A DNA stretch of 64,000 nucleotides from Endomychus coccineus (GCA_958510875.1 OY294067.1:255503736-255567735), one strand, 5' to 3'; counted from the stretch's first letter, positions 1 through 11,169 are shown. Notes: a model not told the origin generated them from the letters alone. A program made the numbers and translations.

Positions 1-640
1 ATTACTTTTCTTTCGCTATTTATCACAAGCCCACCCACACAGATACCACAATACACAACACTTCTTTACATCCACAATCACATAAGCTAGCAGCATATAA
101 TTGTATGATACATAGATTAATTAATGTCCCATTAACTAAAGATAATTTCCATTTAGAATTAAACAGAATCGTAGTCAATCGCTCTGAAGTGATTGAAATA
201 GGAACTTTATTGTTTTGAGGCATGGTAGCTCTGTAAGACCAAAATGACGTCATCGATGTGACGTCATAGATAAATTTATGTGTACAGTGTACCTATATTC
301 TCTGTGGTACCATGGAAGCAAAGATATATAGTGTCAGTAATTTTGATAGTTCATGTAGCAACAGTGATCAGTATTAAACAAGGCTATATTATAGTGTAAA
401 TAATATCAAAATCCAAGCTGACAGCATGTGTTCGTATAAAACACAGAGCTGTAAATACATTACACAGACCATTTGCATAAAAGTTCAATAAAGAGTATAA
501 TTCAATGTCTTAAATTAGCTGTTTTTATTTACAAAACGTTTTCTGATCTCTTGCACAATGATGGTTTTGACCTCAGACTGTATTAGTCTGAGGTGTTGAC
601 CCTCAACATAATCATTGTACCTACATTCAGTAACTTTCCT
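1..640. other. Intergenic, no gene recognised
   Basis: AT-rich sequence with no convincing coding frame. Two full TGACGTCA palindromes stand at 245-252 and 259-266, separated by six bases. A short hairpin (CCTCAGAC / GTCTGAGG) is at about 573-595. Neither can be tied to a gene. Confidence 0.5.
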
Positions 641-1375
641 GCCAAATAACGTATATTAAACTCAGTGGCGGCTCGTGACTTATGAAAGAGGGTGAGCACA
701 AGAAAAAATTACCTATTTTTTTGTACATAAGATGCATTCTCCTATTTTTCATGCTGGAAAAAAGTCCATGTCTTTATTATCAAAATCTGGGATAGACTGG
801 ACGAACTTCTTGTCAATTGATAGGACCGCGTTCAGTCGATCTTCTGACATTGTGCTTGTCAGAAAAGTTTTAATGCATTCAACAGTTTGTATATTTCCGT
901 CAAAACCTTGTTGTTGTCTGTTATAAACACTAAATGTGGCGAAATACTACCTACGTCACACATGAAATCTCGCTCATAAATTGCTGAAAGTTTACTTTTT
1001 AATTTTACATTGTCCAACATAGGATAAAATTTCACAGTTTCATCTCAATGTTTTTGTGGAAATGCATGTCTATAAGTTTCAAAATTTTGAGAATCAAATA
1101 ATTTTGCTGCACTTTAGTGATCCGTAAAATCAAATCAGTCGCTAATTTCAAAATAGTGTCACATACTTCCTTTGCAATAACAGCTCTGTTATCTCCAGTT
1201 GTCGTTTTTTCATCTTTTCCTAGCAGGTTCTTCATTATTGCGTTCTTGATTGTCATTGTCAGTAGAATTTATAATTCGAATGATTTGCTGTTGGAATTGT
1301 TCAATTGCCTTTTGCAGTTGAGCACTGTCAATCCCGCGCATTTGAGTCTGATTAAATAATTTTTTTTAAAACCGG

Positions 1376-1960
1376 CCAGAAATTAGTACTTTCCGGTTTA
1401 TTTTTAGGTCAGAAAATCTCATTTTGTCGGACCGAGCCAGAAAATTATTGTGATAGTCCGGTAAAAGCTTTTACCGGACTCATTTTTATTTACTTTCCGG
1501 CCTATCTAATGAAAAAAATAATAAAATAGTTAGTCTAAGATAGCGGTCAATTGGTTTCTATAGTAACCGAGTTTTGTATTATTTAAAACTATAAAATAAC
1601 TTGACATATTTTGACGTTTAGTTGAAAACGTGACATTTATTATAAAATGGATATTCAAAATGATTGTGAATTAATGGAAGATGAAATTATACCAGATGAA
1701 TTGTTAAGGCGGCCACCCAAGCAACGTTTGATTTATTACCGTCGAAGTCCCGGATACGATATGAACAAACATACCAAATTTTTGAAAAGTTAATTAATAA
1801 AGAGTTCTTGTTATAAAAATATAAACTGAATAATATGAAGTTTATGGTACAACAATGTCTGTTTTAAAAAAAAATATTGTACGTAATACGTCCCAAAAGT
1901 GCTTTTACTGGACTCGCAGTAAAAGACCACTTTCGGGACTTGTTACGTAAACTACTATTT
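1376..1960. mobile_element. Insert bounded by hairpins within the hAT relic
   Basis: The hAT homology stops around 1370 and resumes near 1960. Between lie a perfect 24-bp palindrome (GTCCGGTAAAAGCTTTTACC and beyond, from 1445) and an imperfect hairpin at 1888-1938 (GTCCCAAAAGTGCTTTTACT / AGTAAAAGACCACTTTCGGG). Both contain the same GTAAAAG core. A small PIF/Harbinger-type or other non-autonomous element would fit, but no terminal repeats were fixed. Confidence 0.35.
1647..1793 (+). CDS. Small ORF, 48 residues, unknown
   Basis: An ATG-to-TAA frame inside the hairpin-bounded insert. The product is acidic at first (MDIQNDCELMEDEIIPDELL) and then basic (RRPPKQRLIYYRRSP). An acidic start followed by RRP and an Arg-rich stretch resembles the N-terminus of some Harbinger transposases, but 48 residues is too short to claim that. 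It could be the first exon or remnant of the insert's own gene, or a chance frame. Confidence 0.25.
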   Translation: MDIQNDCELMEDEIIPDELLRRPPKQRLIYYRRSPGYDMNKHTKFLKS

Positions 1961-2890
1961 CAACATGTGGCAAAATGAAACGAAATATTTTCAACCATTA
2001 GAGAAATTTCGGGCAATTCAAATTTTTTAATAAGCCACTTTGCTTCACTGATAATAAATGAATCCACCCCATCTTCGTCAATAATTTTGTCTAGACCTTC
2101 TTTGAAATAATCCTGTGTTCAAACAAAGTGTTCACAGTTCGACTTTTGAAAATCTAGCGAGTAGGAACAGCGCTAAGTTATCTACATTTGACTATTTCAT
2201 CAAGAATTATCGTTCGTTTTGGCGATCTATAAGAAAAGCTGGAAAATGACTGCATATTTGCAAAGAAAATTTTTACTTTTTTATTGCGCTGTCCCGCTCG
2301 TTCAATAATTAAAATAAAATGATGCGCGTAACAGTGAATATAACGTGCATGGGAAATGTTCTTTTGATATTGTTTGGACACCATTTGTCTAACCACTCAT
2401 CACGGACGCCTGCCTCATCGTAACTTTGAGCGTACTTTGCAATTCATTCAGCAATGTTTTTGCTAATACATCAGCATCATGTCCAGCCGGCTTAAAAAAG
2501 ACCAAAAACGTTCAAAAATTTGTCCATTAAACACATATCGAATAATAACAACCATTTGCTGATGATTAGAGGTAAGTATCTGTACTTTGATGTGCTTCCA
2601 AAGCAATGCAAGTTGCAGATTTAATTCCTTTTAATATTTCCTGCTTGTGAATTTGCAACATTGCATCTAGCAATTCGTTCTGAATAGTCTTTGAGACGCC
2701 TTTAATCACTTGCGAACCCAAACCTTTCATATGTATTGCAAGCACAGCGTCTAATTCAGTTGCAAAGTTGATCAAGCCTACATCATAGACATACAGAATG
2801 GACTTCGCGTGGTAATGCTAAGCGCGGATACTACAGGCGAGAGAGAGGTGAAACGAAGTGGCTTAATTCCAACTTTGTTGAGCCCAGGGC

Positions 2891-3378
2891 TGTTTATTAT
2901 GTTATGAACGCGTGTTGGCAAAACTAGCTACATTCATGCTGCATTTCCATGGCAACGCAGCGACCAATTGAAACGCGATAGATAAAGACAGAGTTTTTCC
3001 TCTCTCTCGTCTACAATATCCACGCTTAGCATGGCCACGCGCAGTCCATTCCATATGTCGATGGCCTACATAAATACCTGGATTTTCCGACGTCAATGTC
3101 TCATCATGGCCTCGTAACGCCAATTCAAAGACTCACCTCAGACTTCACGTCTTCAAATTGAATTCACATAATGTACACTATAAAGGCAAGACGCTAACAC
3201 CAAACTGATAATGGAATGAATTTTCTTAAACTCCACTAGTGGTCACATTCTCGAAGCAGCTACACCATTTTCTAAAGAGCATAAATTGAAAAACTACCAG
3301 TATGCTCAAAAATGTTCAATATATATGTTCAAAAATGATTCTGCCCAGAATGAAATTTCACTGCAATATATTGCTAAA
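2891..3378. other. No gene recognised
   Basis: Frames here are short and match nothing I know. No repeat structure is clear. Confidence 0.4.
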
Positions 3379-4460
3379 TAGTCCAGTAAATAAGCCGGAA
3401 AAAAGTGCCAAATGTCTAAAAGTGGGGAAGTAGCTCGGATTTGAACAATTCCTTTTGCATCGTGTTCCTTGGACCCCAGGAGTATACATCACACTTAACC
3501 TGTTTGCGGGTGACCAAAATGACGAAGTTAGGGGCGGTTAAAGCCCCCGAATTGACTCCAAAATCAAGCTTTCAAAAAACAAAGTTTTAGTGACAATTTT
3601 GCCTTGAAAATCTTTGCTCGGGAGTTTTTGAGGTCGATGATCACGAATCCGAAGTTCCATTTAGAAAATTCAACATGGCGTGCCGGAAGTCGAACTATTT
3701 TCCATACAAACATTTTAAATGAACATTTTGCCTTGAAAATATATACTCAGGGCTTATCGAGGTCGAATCTGAGGTTTAATTAGGTAAATTCAAAATGGCG
3801 GACCGGAAGTAGTCATTTTCTCATGAAAATCTCGCTTTTTCTTTTTTTTTGCTGAAAATGGGGTTTTTGAGGTAGTTGATTAAGAATCGGAGGTATAATT
3901 TGGTAAATTCATAATGGCGGACCGAAGTAGAGTCATTTTATCATGTAAATTCGTTTTTTTTAATTTATGAGCTGAAAACAAGTACTTGGGATTTTTTGGG
4001 TTCACTGACTACAAATCTGAGGTCTAATTTGCATAAATTATAAAAAATATGAAGTAAGTTTGATCGGACAAAATTAGACCTCAGATTCATCATCAACAAC
4101 CTCAAAAACTCCCAAGTACCCATTTTCAGCAAAAAAAAGTTATTATGGAAAATAGCTCGACATCCGGACGCCATATAAAATTTCCTAAATGGGACTTCGG
4201 ATTCATGATCAGCAACCTCGAACACCGCTGACTACAGATTTTCAAGGCAAAATTTTCATTTTTTGAATATTTTCTTTGAAAGCCCAATTTCGGGGGCAAT
4301 TCGCGGGCTTTAACCACCCCTAACTTAGTCATTTTTGCCGTTAGCAAACGGGTTAAGTGTAATGAATACTCCTGGGGTCCAAGAAACATGATGCAAAAAT
4401 AATTTCTCAAATCCGAGCCACTTCCCCACTTTTACACATCCCGGCTTATTTACTGAACTA
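3379..4460. mobile_element. Foldback element, TAGTC termini
   Basis: Long inverted repeats: TAGTCCAGTAAATAAGCCGG at 3379 is mirrored by CCGGCTTATTTACTGAACTA ending at 4460. The arms (roughly 3379-3830 and 4040-4460) mirror each other through GTGGGGAAGT..CTCGGATTTGA, the GACCCCAGGAGTAT region and the TTAGGGGCGGTTAAAGCCCC region. The element is flanked by AAA on both sides (3376-3378, 4461-4463). Each arm carries copies of the GAGGTCG.TGATCACGA.TCCGAAG module (see findings). No protein is encoded; short open frames in the arms follow the repeat and are not genes. Confidence 0.75.
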
Positions 4461-4923
4461 AAAATAGCTTCGAAGTATTTAAATTCGTGAGTTGAGGCAG
4501 ATATCAATTGATGAAAAAATAACCTCTGCAGCGTTTGAAATAAGTTCAGATTAACAAAACTTTTCTAGCTGCTATCAGCATAACACTCGAAAAGCAGTAT
4601 TATACCCTATCAACTTACTAGTGATTACCAAATATGAATTTCCGGTGTACGAATAATATTTATAAAAATATGTACTTGCCACCATCCGCAACATTACTGA
4701 TAAATAAGCAGATTATAATTTTGAATAACAATGACTATGAAGTTCACGGTTGAATCGATTACATTCAGACAGTTTTCAAATTCTATATCATTTTATCGGT
4801 AAATATTATTAAATTGAATGATAAAAAGATGAAACACAAATTCATACTTCAATTGAAGTGTATTTTTATCTTTTGTTAAGAACTGTACTGTAATTGTGTC
4901 AATATTTCGTCCCACAGTGGCAT
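4461..4923. other. No gene recognised
   Basis: AT-rich spacer between two non-autonomous elements; no gene or repeat identified. Confidence 0.4.
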
Positions 4924-5424
4924 CAGTGCTGGATTATAGCATAAGCTTGACTAAGCTATAGCTTAGGGCCCCGACATTTTGGGGGCTCCGCGAAAATTGT
5001 AAAAATTAAAAATTAAAAATCTAATAATGACAATTTTTCTGGGAAAAAATAACGAAGTAAAGAAATTACTGGAATATAAAAGTTTGCGTATGCCTAACGA
5101 CTGGTAATATCTAAAAGTAGTCAAGAATTAGTTGATTTTGTATTAAAGACGTATAATTCAGCGGATAAGTTTCCAAAAGTGCAATTGTAAAAGTGATTAA
5201 TGTAGTTACGCATTGTATATTATGTCAAATTAAGAAGACGTACTAATAGTGTAAATATTCATTTATGTACTTATTTTCCTGGTAATAACCTTCTCCACGA
5301 TTTGGAGCATTATATTACTCTACAAATTATTTTATTCTATGAATAAAGAGTAATTTTAAAGAAAGGGGGGGTGCCCCCAAAATCGGTTGTGCTTAGGGCC
5401 CCTCATAGTGTTAATCCGGCCCTG
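4924..5424. mobile_element. hAT-type MITE with perfect 8-bp target duplication
   Basis: Left end CAGTGCTGGATTA and right end (reverse complement) CAGGGCCGGATTA are hAT-style terminal repeats. Both ends then carry a GCTTAGGGCCCC block in inverted orientation. The 8-bp sequence AGTGGCAT flanks the element exactly (4916-4923 and 5425-5432). At 501 bp with no coding frame it is a non-autonomous derivative needing a hAT transposase in trans. Confidence 0.88.
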
Positions 5425-5432
5425 AGTGGCAT

Positions 5433-6059
5433 CCTCAGAATGAATTATTTAAACATTGAGAATTTATGTTACCTATATTCACATTTTACTGTCCATGGTA
5501 GATATAACAATAAAATCTAATTCATTGAGAGAACATGTTCATTATTTTATTATCATGGTTTGGTTACGGTCAATGTTTTTTTTGTAATGTTCTGAATTTG
5601 AGCCTTTGTCAGGTTAGTGAGTCATTGATGAACTACTCACGTAGATTCATGTTAGATTCAATATTTTGAATCGGAAATGATCGAGAACTAATTTGACTTT
5701 TACTGAAGAACCAACATTAATCAAAGCCTTATAAAATTCAGATAATCTCCAACATCCTCATTCAATGATGATACACGAAACGATCAAAAGACTGAAGACT
5801 CCAACTACATACAATTACATATTAATAATAATACGAATTGATGAAAAAAAACTACATTTGAGTCGAAATAAAACCTTTTATTTTATTCACCATGTCTAAA
5901 ACGTGTAAATAAGAGATATCTACCGCACATTATTTTCTTATATATGAAATGTTAATTTTGCTTTGCCACGAATTTATTGCATTCCTAAGAATTCCTTTAA
6001 AATGTCATAATCGTGAACATAAATATTTAATTGGTATGTCTGATTCAGTGAACCTTCAC
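5433..6059. other. No gene recognised
   Basis: AT-rich sequence with stops in all frames; nothing supported. Confidence 0.4.
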
Positions 6060-6123
6060 GCAGCATAGGTTTCTATTGAAAAATATAGGACTAGAAGTTT
6101 CAAAGAAAATATAAAAAAGCCAA

Positions 6124-6899
6124 TTGGCCAATCAAGACATTCGATATTGCAAGGAAGTTAAATATCTCGATTTCATTTTGGACACAAAGATGTTATGGAC
6201 TTCACATATTAAATATTTAATTTCCAGATGTGAAAGGGCACTCAATATCTTACGATTAGTCACAAAATTGTCTTGGGGAGCAGATATAAGTACAGCTCTA
6301 TTATTATATCGAACCACTATACGTTCTATTATCGACTATGGCTGTATTTTTTATGGATCTTGCAACAATACCATGCTGAAAAGATTGGAATGTGTACAAA
6401 ATAAAGCTCTACGTATATGTTGTGGAGCCATGATCTCCACCCCAATTTGTGCCTTACAGGCTGAGTGCAATGAATTACCATTAACTTTACGTAGACAATT
6501 CCTTGCGTATAAATTCGTTATTAAACTGCCTGCATCATTTGATGAAGAACTGAGTATAAGATTAACAAATTTATGTACGGATAACTTGACAAGTTCATAT
6601 TGGAAAAACTGAAATTCTCCTCCTTGTGCACAAGCTGTTGAATCAATGGGTGACATATCACAATTTTTATTTAATAACACCTGCTATAATTATTTTTGCG
6701 GACCCTACAAGCAAATATTGCTAGATACCCCTGTCGTTCTACCTAGCTATTCTAAGATAGATAACTTGAACCATAAAATATTACTCCAAGCTCCAATTGG
6801 AGCATTACGAAAATTTAAAAAAAATCTACACAGATGGCTCAAAAATGCCTGAATCAGTGGGTCTCGCTATTTATATTCCCGATGATAATCATACAATTA
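6124..6899 (+). pseudogene. LINE pol fragment: RT C-terminus and start of RNase H
   Basis: The first frame reads through the thumb region of a LINE reverse transcriptase: VKYLDFILDTKMLWTSHIKY, then IRSIIDYGCIFYGS and LKRLECVQNKALRICCGAM. These are hallmark stretches (YLGxxLD.., DYG.., LxxvQNxALR). The YADD catalytic box lies upstream and is missing. After a stop at 6610 and a frameshift, the RNase H start appears near 6825 as KIYTDGSKMPESVGLAIYIP, with the first catalytic Asp in TDGS. The frame then runs into the insert near 6899. Confidence 0.75.
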
Positions 6900-7224
6900 T
6901 TGATGCATTTAAGTGCGCATATTCTTGGCTTTTTCGGTTGCATTTTTCCCGAGCATTGTTCATGAATGTGGCCAAATGGATATGAGATATATGGGTATAT
7001 ATTGATTTTTTCGGTAATCCCAGTATTAGGCACAGAACAGTTTTTGGCGTGAGATCTTGAGATCTTCGGCTGATGCGACCATGGAAACATTTGATCAGCA
7101 TGACTTGGGGTATATTTTCCAGTTGGTTCCAACGAGTTTCACTGAAAGCCATTTCCTCATCAAAAACTGCGGGGTCATTTCGCAATTCGATCGAGCATAG
7201 CCAAAATTTATGTAAATCCTCTAT

Positions 7225-7362
7225 TTCCACGAAATTACCCATTCCATTCAGATCCATTTGCTACAAATCATCCAAACCTTTTATGATTATTCAGTGGAGT
7301 TTAAAATTCTCCCTACTTGGTTTATGAAGTTCATGCACAACTTGTTCTCTACTCATCTTATC
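7225..7362 (-). pseudogene. Integrase remnant (Polinton-like)
   Basis: Reading the minus strand from 7362, MSREQVVHELHKPSREN is followed, after a stop, by IIIKGLDDL, a stop, then QMDLNGMGNF. This follows the order seen at the start of the integrase core in arthropod Maverick-type elements (ELHKPAR.., then GxDDLWQxDL..M), where the Asp of the DL pair is the first catalytic residue. Stops replace conserved positions, and the rest of the DDE core cannot be followed. Confidence 0.5.
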
Positions 7363-7399
7363 TATGCAGAAATCTGGTGTAGAATTATTTTCTTGTGTG

Positions 7400-8286
7400 T
7401 ATGTACAAGATCTGGAGTTATACGTTCCCCAGAGAACTGCATTGTTGTTATTGTCGATGATGAGGCCTCTTCTTAGAAGATTCCAAAGATGTTACCGTTG
7501 TTCCAGCGCCTTCACTCTACTACTAATGTCATTTCGATGCATGTCCATACCGTCAAATGTCTTATTGATCCCTTTTAAATGATTTCTGTTCTTCCTAACA
7601 CTATCTCTGATTGTTTTATACTATGATTTTATATAGGTCTCCATTTCATTAGATTTATTCTGAATATCCGTAAATTGTTCAGTAAATGATTTATTCATGG
7701 TGGGATGACCTTCTCGTTCTTCAATTTATATTCATCCAGATCATTGTTGACTTCTTTGATCAACTTATTAATCCTAACATTGAACGTATCTTTAAGACTC
7801 TCTTCAGATTCAGTTCATATGTGAATTTATCGAAATATACTTTATTTGCAGCGTCTTCATATTCATTTGATGATTTTACGTTGCACAATATACGATTTTC
7901 CATATCAAAACTTCCATCGCTCGTTGAATAATTCTTGTCCGCGAAGTTGTTCGAAATTATTATTGAATATACTTGTATCATATATCCACATGGAAGAGGG
8001 AGTTCTGCCAAATTCATCCATTGAAGCCGTCTTTATGAATGTGATGAATTTGTCTTTACATACGGTTTTTGTTCAATTACATCAGTCTCTATGAATTCTT
8101 CTATCATAGACATTATCTCGTTATGATAGTTATTGTCACCAGTTTACGAGGATGCAACAGGAGATCTTAGTCTATCTGCAATGTCATTTACTCCATACCA
8201 ATAAACTTATTCGATCGGTTCCTCGTTATATTCAAGAATATCGTTTTTGATATATCCATTTTCAGTCTATGTTTTAACCTAGGTTC
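7400..8286 (-). pseudogene. Degenerate coding tract of the Polinton-like relic, unknown
   Basis: Several minus-strand open stretches (for example 8017-7760) lie between the integrase and DUF8207-like pieces. One contains FGG-free, Asn/Lys-rich sequence ending KRVLKIRSMLGLIS. I recognise no family. Its place suggests another gene of the same element; no capsid signature was visible. Confidence 0.3.
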
Positions 8287-9088
8287 TTAAATGGAATTAA
8301 TCAGAGGTTTCAGCCCATGTTTGTATTTAACAGTACTTCTTATTCAAGCAGCTGTATCGCTATCACGTCTATAGGCACTAGTCATGTCTATCAGTTGGCT
8401 GTAATTCTCTCCATCTACCACGGTGCAAGTGTCAGGTAAAACATCTCCTGTAAAATATCAAATTATACAATCCTGTGGTACTTTCGAACGATTTATCCTT
8501 GATAATTATATCACTCTCATTATAAATTCCAATAAGTTGATTTCCCATGAACCATTTGTCTAATGTTGAATTATATTGGAGACACATTTTATCATCGCAT
8601 TTCTTGACATCATCATTCAAAAGTAATCCTCCAAAGTTATAACGTACTGAAGGGGGTGGGGGCGGTGTATTGTTGCAAAAACACTCTCCTGTGGCCGATG
8701 AATTATCTTCCTTAAGTTCTCTGAATTCTTCACGAATCTGATCGATGGTAAGTTCAAGGGCAAACACATCTTCAATATCTGGAGGATTATACACGTATTA
8801 TTCTCCTTCAGTTACAATATTTGGAATTGGTATGCTCTCCATTTGTGTTGCCGTAGAAACAACACTTTTAGGTACAATTATCGAATTTTGTTTGATTATT
8901 TCAGCATTTTTCGCAATTTTCTCCAGAGGTTCGGATATGCTCTTGAACATATCATCTAGAATTGCATCATTCTCCGCTTCACCCAATTTCACGCCCATAT
9001 ATTTTTTTCTCATAACGTTTGCTGACTCACAATTTCTTTTCTTCAATTGTTGTTCCGCTTCTAACTTGTTAGATATATCCACGTTCAT
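8287..9088 (-). pseudogene. DUF8207-like Polinton-associated protein, one frameshift and stops
   Basis: From 9088: MNVDISNKLEAEQQLKKRNC and NVMRKKYMGVKLGEAEN, a charged helical start, followed by FKSISEPLEKI. A stop near 8800 separates this from the next frame (8794-8432), which has NFGGLLLN, KWFMGNQLIGIY, DIIIKDKSF and TTGLYNLIF. A frameshift near 8440 leads to NYSQLIDMTSAYRRD and KYKHGLKPLINS, ending at 8287. The order (charged helix, FMGN motif, GLY.L.F, then a tract ending in KP.) matches proteins labelled DUF8207 in spiders and insects, as far as I recall the family. Its function is unknown; it sits beside the packaging ATPase, which suggests a virion or element role. Confidence 0.5.
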
Positions 9089-9468
9089 GCTGAGGGATTT
9101 GTATGTTTTATCTGGAAGTATATATACATATATATAAGTATCAAAACTCTTGCAACAATGCCCTTTTTCATATCATAATCTTTGTTTATCATAAGAAATC
9201 CATATTTATTTTTCCAACATATCTCTTTGAATTTCTCAAGTGACATGTCGGTACCTATATGATCTGTAAATATATGCTTCAAATTGAGTTCATCCCATTG
9301 GAAAATAATCAAGTAATTTGCATAGCCGCGCGATTCATGTTTTGGACATTCAGCAAACGACTGACAAAGATAGAAACTATCAATTGATATGTATCTCCTT
9401 CTTGGAGAATAAGCACGAATTTTCTCCTGTTCCTCATCCATTACATCATCGAATATTGTTACCGAATT
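9085..9468 (-). pseudogene. Packaging ATPase (A32/FtsK-HerA-like) C-terminal half
   Basis: The frame opens at about 9468 with PNSVTIFDDVMDEEQ, a Walker B motif (hydrophobic run then DD). Next come IRAYSPRRRYISIDSFYLCQ, with the RG(R)H-like and YLCQS segment, then NYLIIFQWDELNLKHIF and KYGFLMINKD. This is the usual succession in the viral and Polinton packaging ATPase after Walker B. The Walker A half upstream is missing or unreadable. In family members it pumps DNA into the capsid. Here it is a fragment. Confidence 0.65.
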
Positions 9469-9763
9469 AGGCTATGCTTCTGTGAGGCTATTGCATCATC
9501 ACTCTCAGTGAGCGTCGTCGGTTTGAATCAGTGACATCGCTCGTGAACTATAATCACCAGATGTTTGATTCAATAAAACATCGAAACATCGAAATTATTC
9601 TCTATTAATACGTTTCTGCACATTTTTAATAAGGATTTTAGAAAGTTAAACTGATAAGACGCTGAGACTAAGACACTGCATTACATACATTTTATTTTCT
9701 TCCTGTGGTGTCGCTCCAGTTTGATAATTAATCGGTGCTGTTGGTTATACTCCTTGAGTTTGC

Positions 9764-10566
9764 CAATTAATAGTGTCACCCTCAAATTTTCGACTATGTA
9801 AATATTCTTCCATATTTACTGCTGAGGCTATGGCGCTATTACAAGCTTTGAACTATTGTCAGCGTTGTGTATCTAAAGAAGCGATTATATTATTAGATAG
9901 CAAAAGCGTATAGAAATCATTAAAAAATGTTAACCGTAAGAGTTCGCCCCTTATTCTAATGATAGTCCGGAAATACATGGAATTACTTGAACAAAATTAT
10001 AGTATTATTTTTGTTTGGGCTAAAGCGCATTGTGGAATAAAGGGAAATGAAAAGGTTGATCTGTACGCAAAGATCAAGCCACCAATTCTGAAAACTATCT
10101 ACATAAAGTCACACCACACAGTGATTTCATCTGCAACTACAAATCAGAGATTCGGAGAACATGGATATTACTTTACAAACAGCAAAATCTGCGAAAACCT
10201 ACAAACTATTTTTTGATTCATCCAGAAATTCAAAGAAAATCATGGTATCACAAAACGTTACAATTGCCAAGGAAAATATACACCACTATCGTCAAATTGA
10301 AATTTAATCATGGTCGCTTTCCTGCACATCTAAACTATATTAAAATACTTCCCACAAATCTGTGTGAATGTGGCGAAGTAGGTGACCATAATCATTTGTT
10401 TTTTAATTGCCCGCTTCACCAATTGGAAACTGCAACCTTAATAGAACAGTTAAGGCCGTACAACTTAAATTACCCGTTAAATATAAACTACTTGCTAAGC
10501 ACTCAAGAAATAAGCTTATACCAACTGCTGTATAAATTTGTTGTTTCTGCTAGGTTAGATATTTAG
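9764..10566 (+). pseudogene. LINE pol fragment: rest of RNase H and C-terminal Cys motif
   Basis: Directly after the insert, YSSIFTAEAMALLQALNYCQ gives the RNase H catalytic Glu (TAEA), then IILLDSKSV gives the third acidic residue (DSKS), followed by a stop. Further on IIFVWAKAHCGIKGNEKVDL carries the H..GIxGNExxD box. After a frame change near 10213, LCECGEVGDHNHLFFNCP is the C-x-C-x(7)-H-x(4)-C element that closes many I/R1-group pol ORFs. The last frame ends at 10566. Confidence 0.75.
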
Positions 10567-10850
10567 TATTTGTGTAACCTCCCTCTCAACCTATGTTAAA
10601 AACCTGGACATTACCCATGGTCTTCCTATGTTTTGTGTAATAAGACGTTATGAGAGACCCCTTAACGTGAAAAGTATCCCTGTCTAGAATCCCTTGATTT
10701 GTTTAGGTGGATGATTTGTAATAACTAAGTTTTTGACGCTGGCAATGGCACCCTTACTTCTGAATTATTTTATTCCAATTAATTATTGATATTGTACCTT
10801 TGCTGTACGTGACAGAAGCTGTTGGCTAAAGCTTACGACCAAAGCCATAT

Positions 10851-11169
10851 AATTAGCAAAAAAAAGCGGATTCACTTAAATACTTCTGATTACACAACCA
10901 ATTTCCTAATGAACTAAAAGTTCATCAAGTTTTATTTTTTAATGAATTCTTAACTCATAATTTATGTTCGATTATCTGAGAATTTGTTATTTTAAATAAG
11001 TTTTTCCGATTTTGAAGATTATAATGATGTTTATGTGAAACGGTCTAAAACGTATAAGAAAAGGAAGAATATGAAAATGTATGTCGCTACATTTTTTGGA
11101 AATAGCTGACAATCAAATTATCAACAAACGGGTATGGTATAATTAGTTATCTGACTATATGAGATATAC
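10851..11169. other. No gene recognised
   Basis: AT-rich spacer; nothing supported. Confidence 0.4.

Larger units (their letters stand above)
663..2890 (-). pseudogene. Relic of a hAT transposase (ZMYM1-type), broken
   Basis: Degenerate minus-strand pieces follow the order of the hAT transposase often annotated as 'zinc finger MYM-type protein 1-like'. About 2775-2566 gives a segment like KTIQNELLDAMLQIHKQEI and then a decayed catalytic region. About 2396-2178 gives HARYIHCYAHHFILIIERAG and SPKRTIILDEIV, matching the conserved HCYAHxLNL and SKRTxxLDE stretches. About 1256-1032 gives AKEVCDTIL. The left edge starts with CAGTGGCGGCTCGTGA, typical of this family's terminal repeats. No matching right terminus or 8-bp target duplication was found, so the element is truncated. 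It has many stops and frameshifts and is not functional. Confidence 0.6.
6900..9763 (-). mobile_element. Polinton/Maverick-like relic inserted in the LINE
   Basis: Minus-strand remnants of three proteins typical of Polinton/adintovirus-like elements occur in one stretch: a packaging ATPase (about 9468-9163), a protein of the kind annotated DUF8207 in arthropods (9088-8287), and the start of a retroviral-type integrase core (about 7362-7228). The segment interrupts the RNase H reading frame and is bordered on both sides by CAATTA (6894-6899 and 9764-9769), matching the 6-bp target duplication known for Polintons. Polinton terminal repeats were not recognised and full elements are 15-20 kb, so this is a small internally deleted or end-eroded relic. 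It is not functional. Confidence 0.65.
6060..10850 (+). mobile_element. 5'-truncated non-LTR retrotransposon (RT + RNase H), split by an insert
   Basis: Only the C-terminal half of the pol ORF remains: end of reverse transcriptase, RNase H, then a Cys/His C-terminal motif, followed by an AT-rich 3' tail. RNase H after RT points to an I/R1/jockey-group LINE. The 2.9-kb Polinton-like relic at 6900-9763 divides it within RNase H. 5' truncation is the usual outcome of target-primed reverse transcription. The 3' limit is uncertain. Confidence 0.75.

Noticed and set aside
3965..4507. Overlapping minus-strand open frames reading FEVADHESEVPF and similar
   Set aside because: The same peptide appears wherever the foldback module occurs, in different frames and strands; it is translation of the repeat, not a protein.
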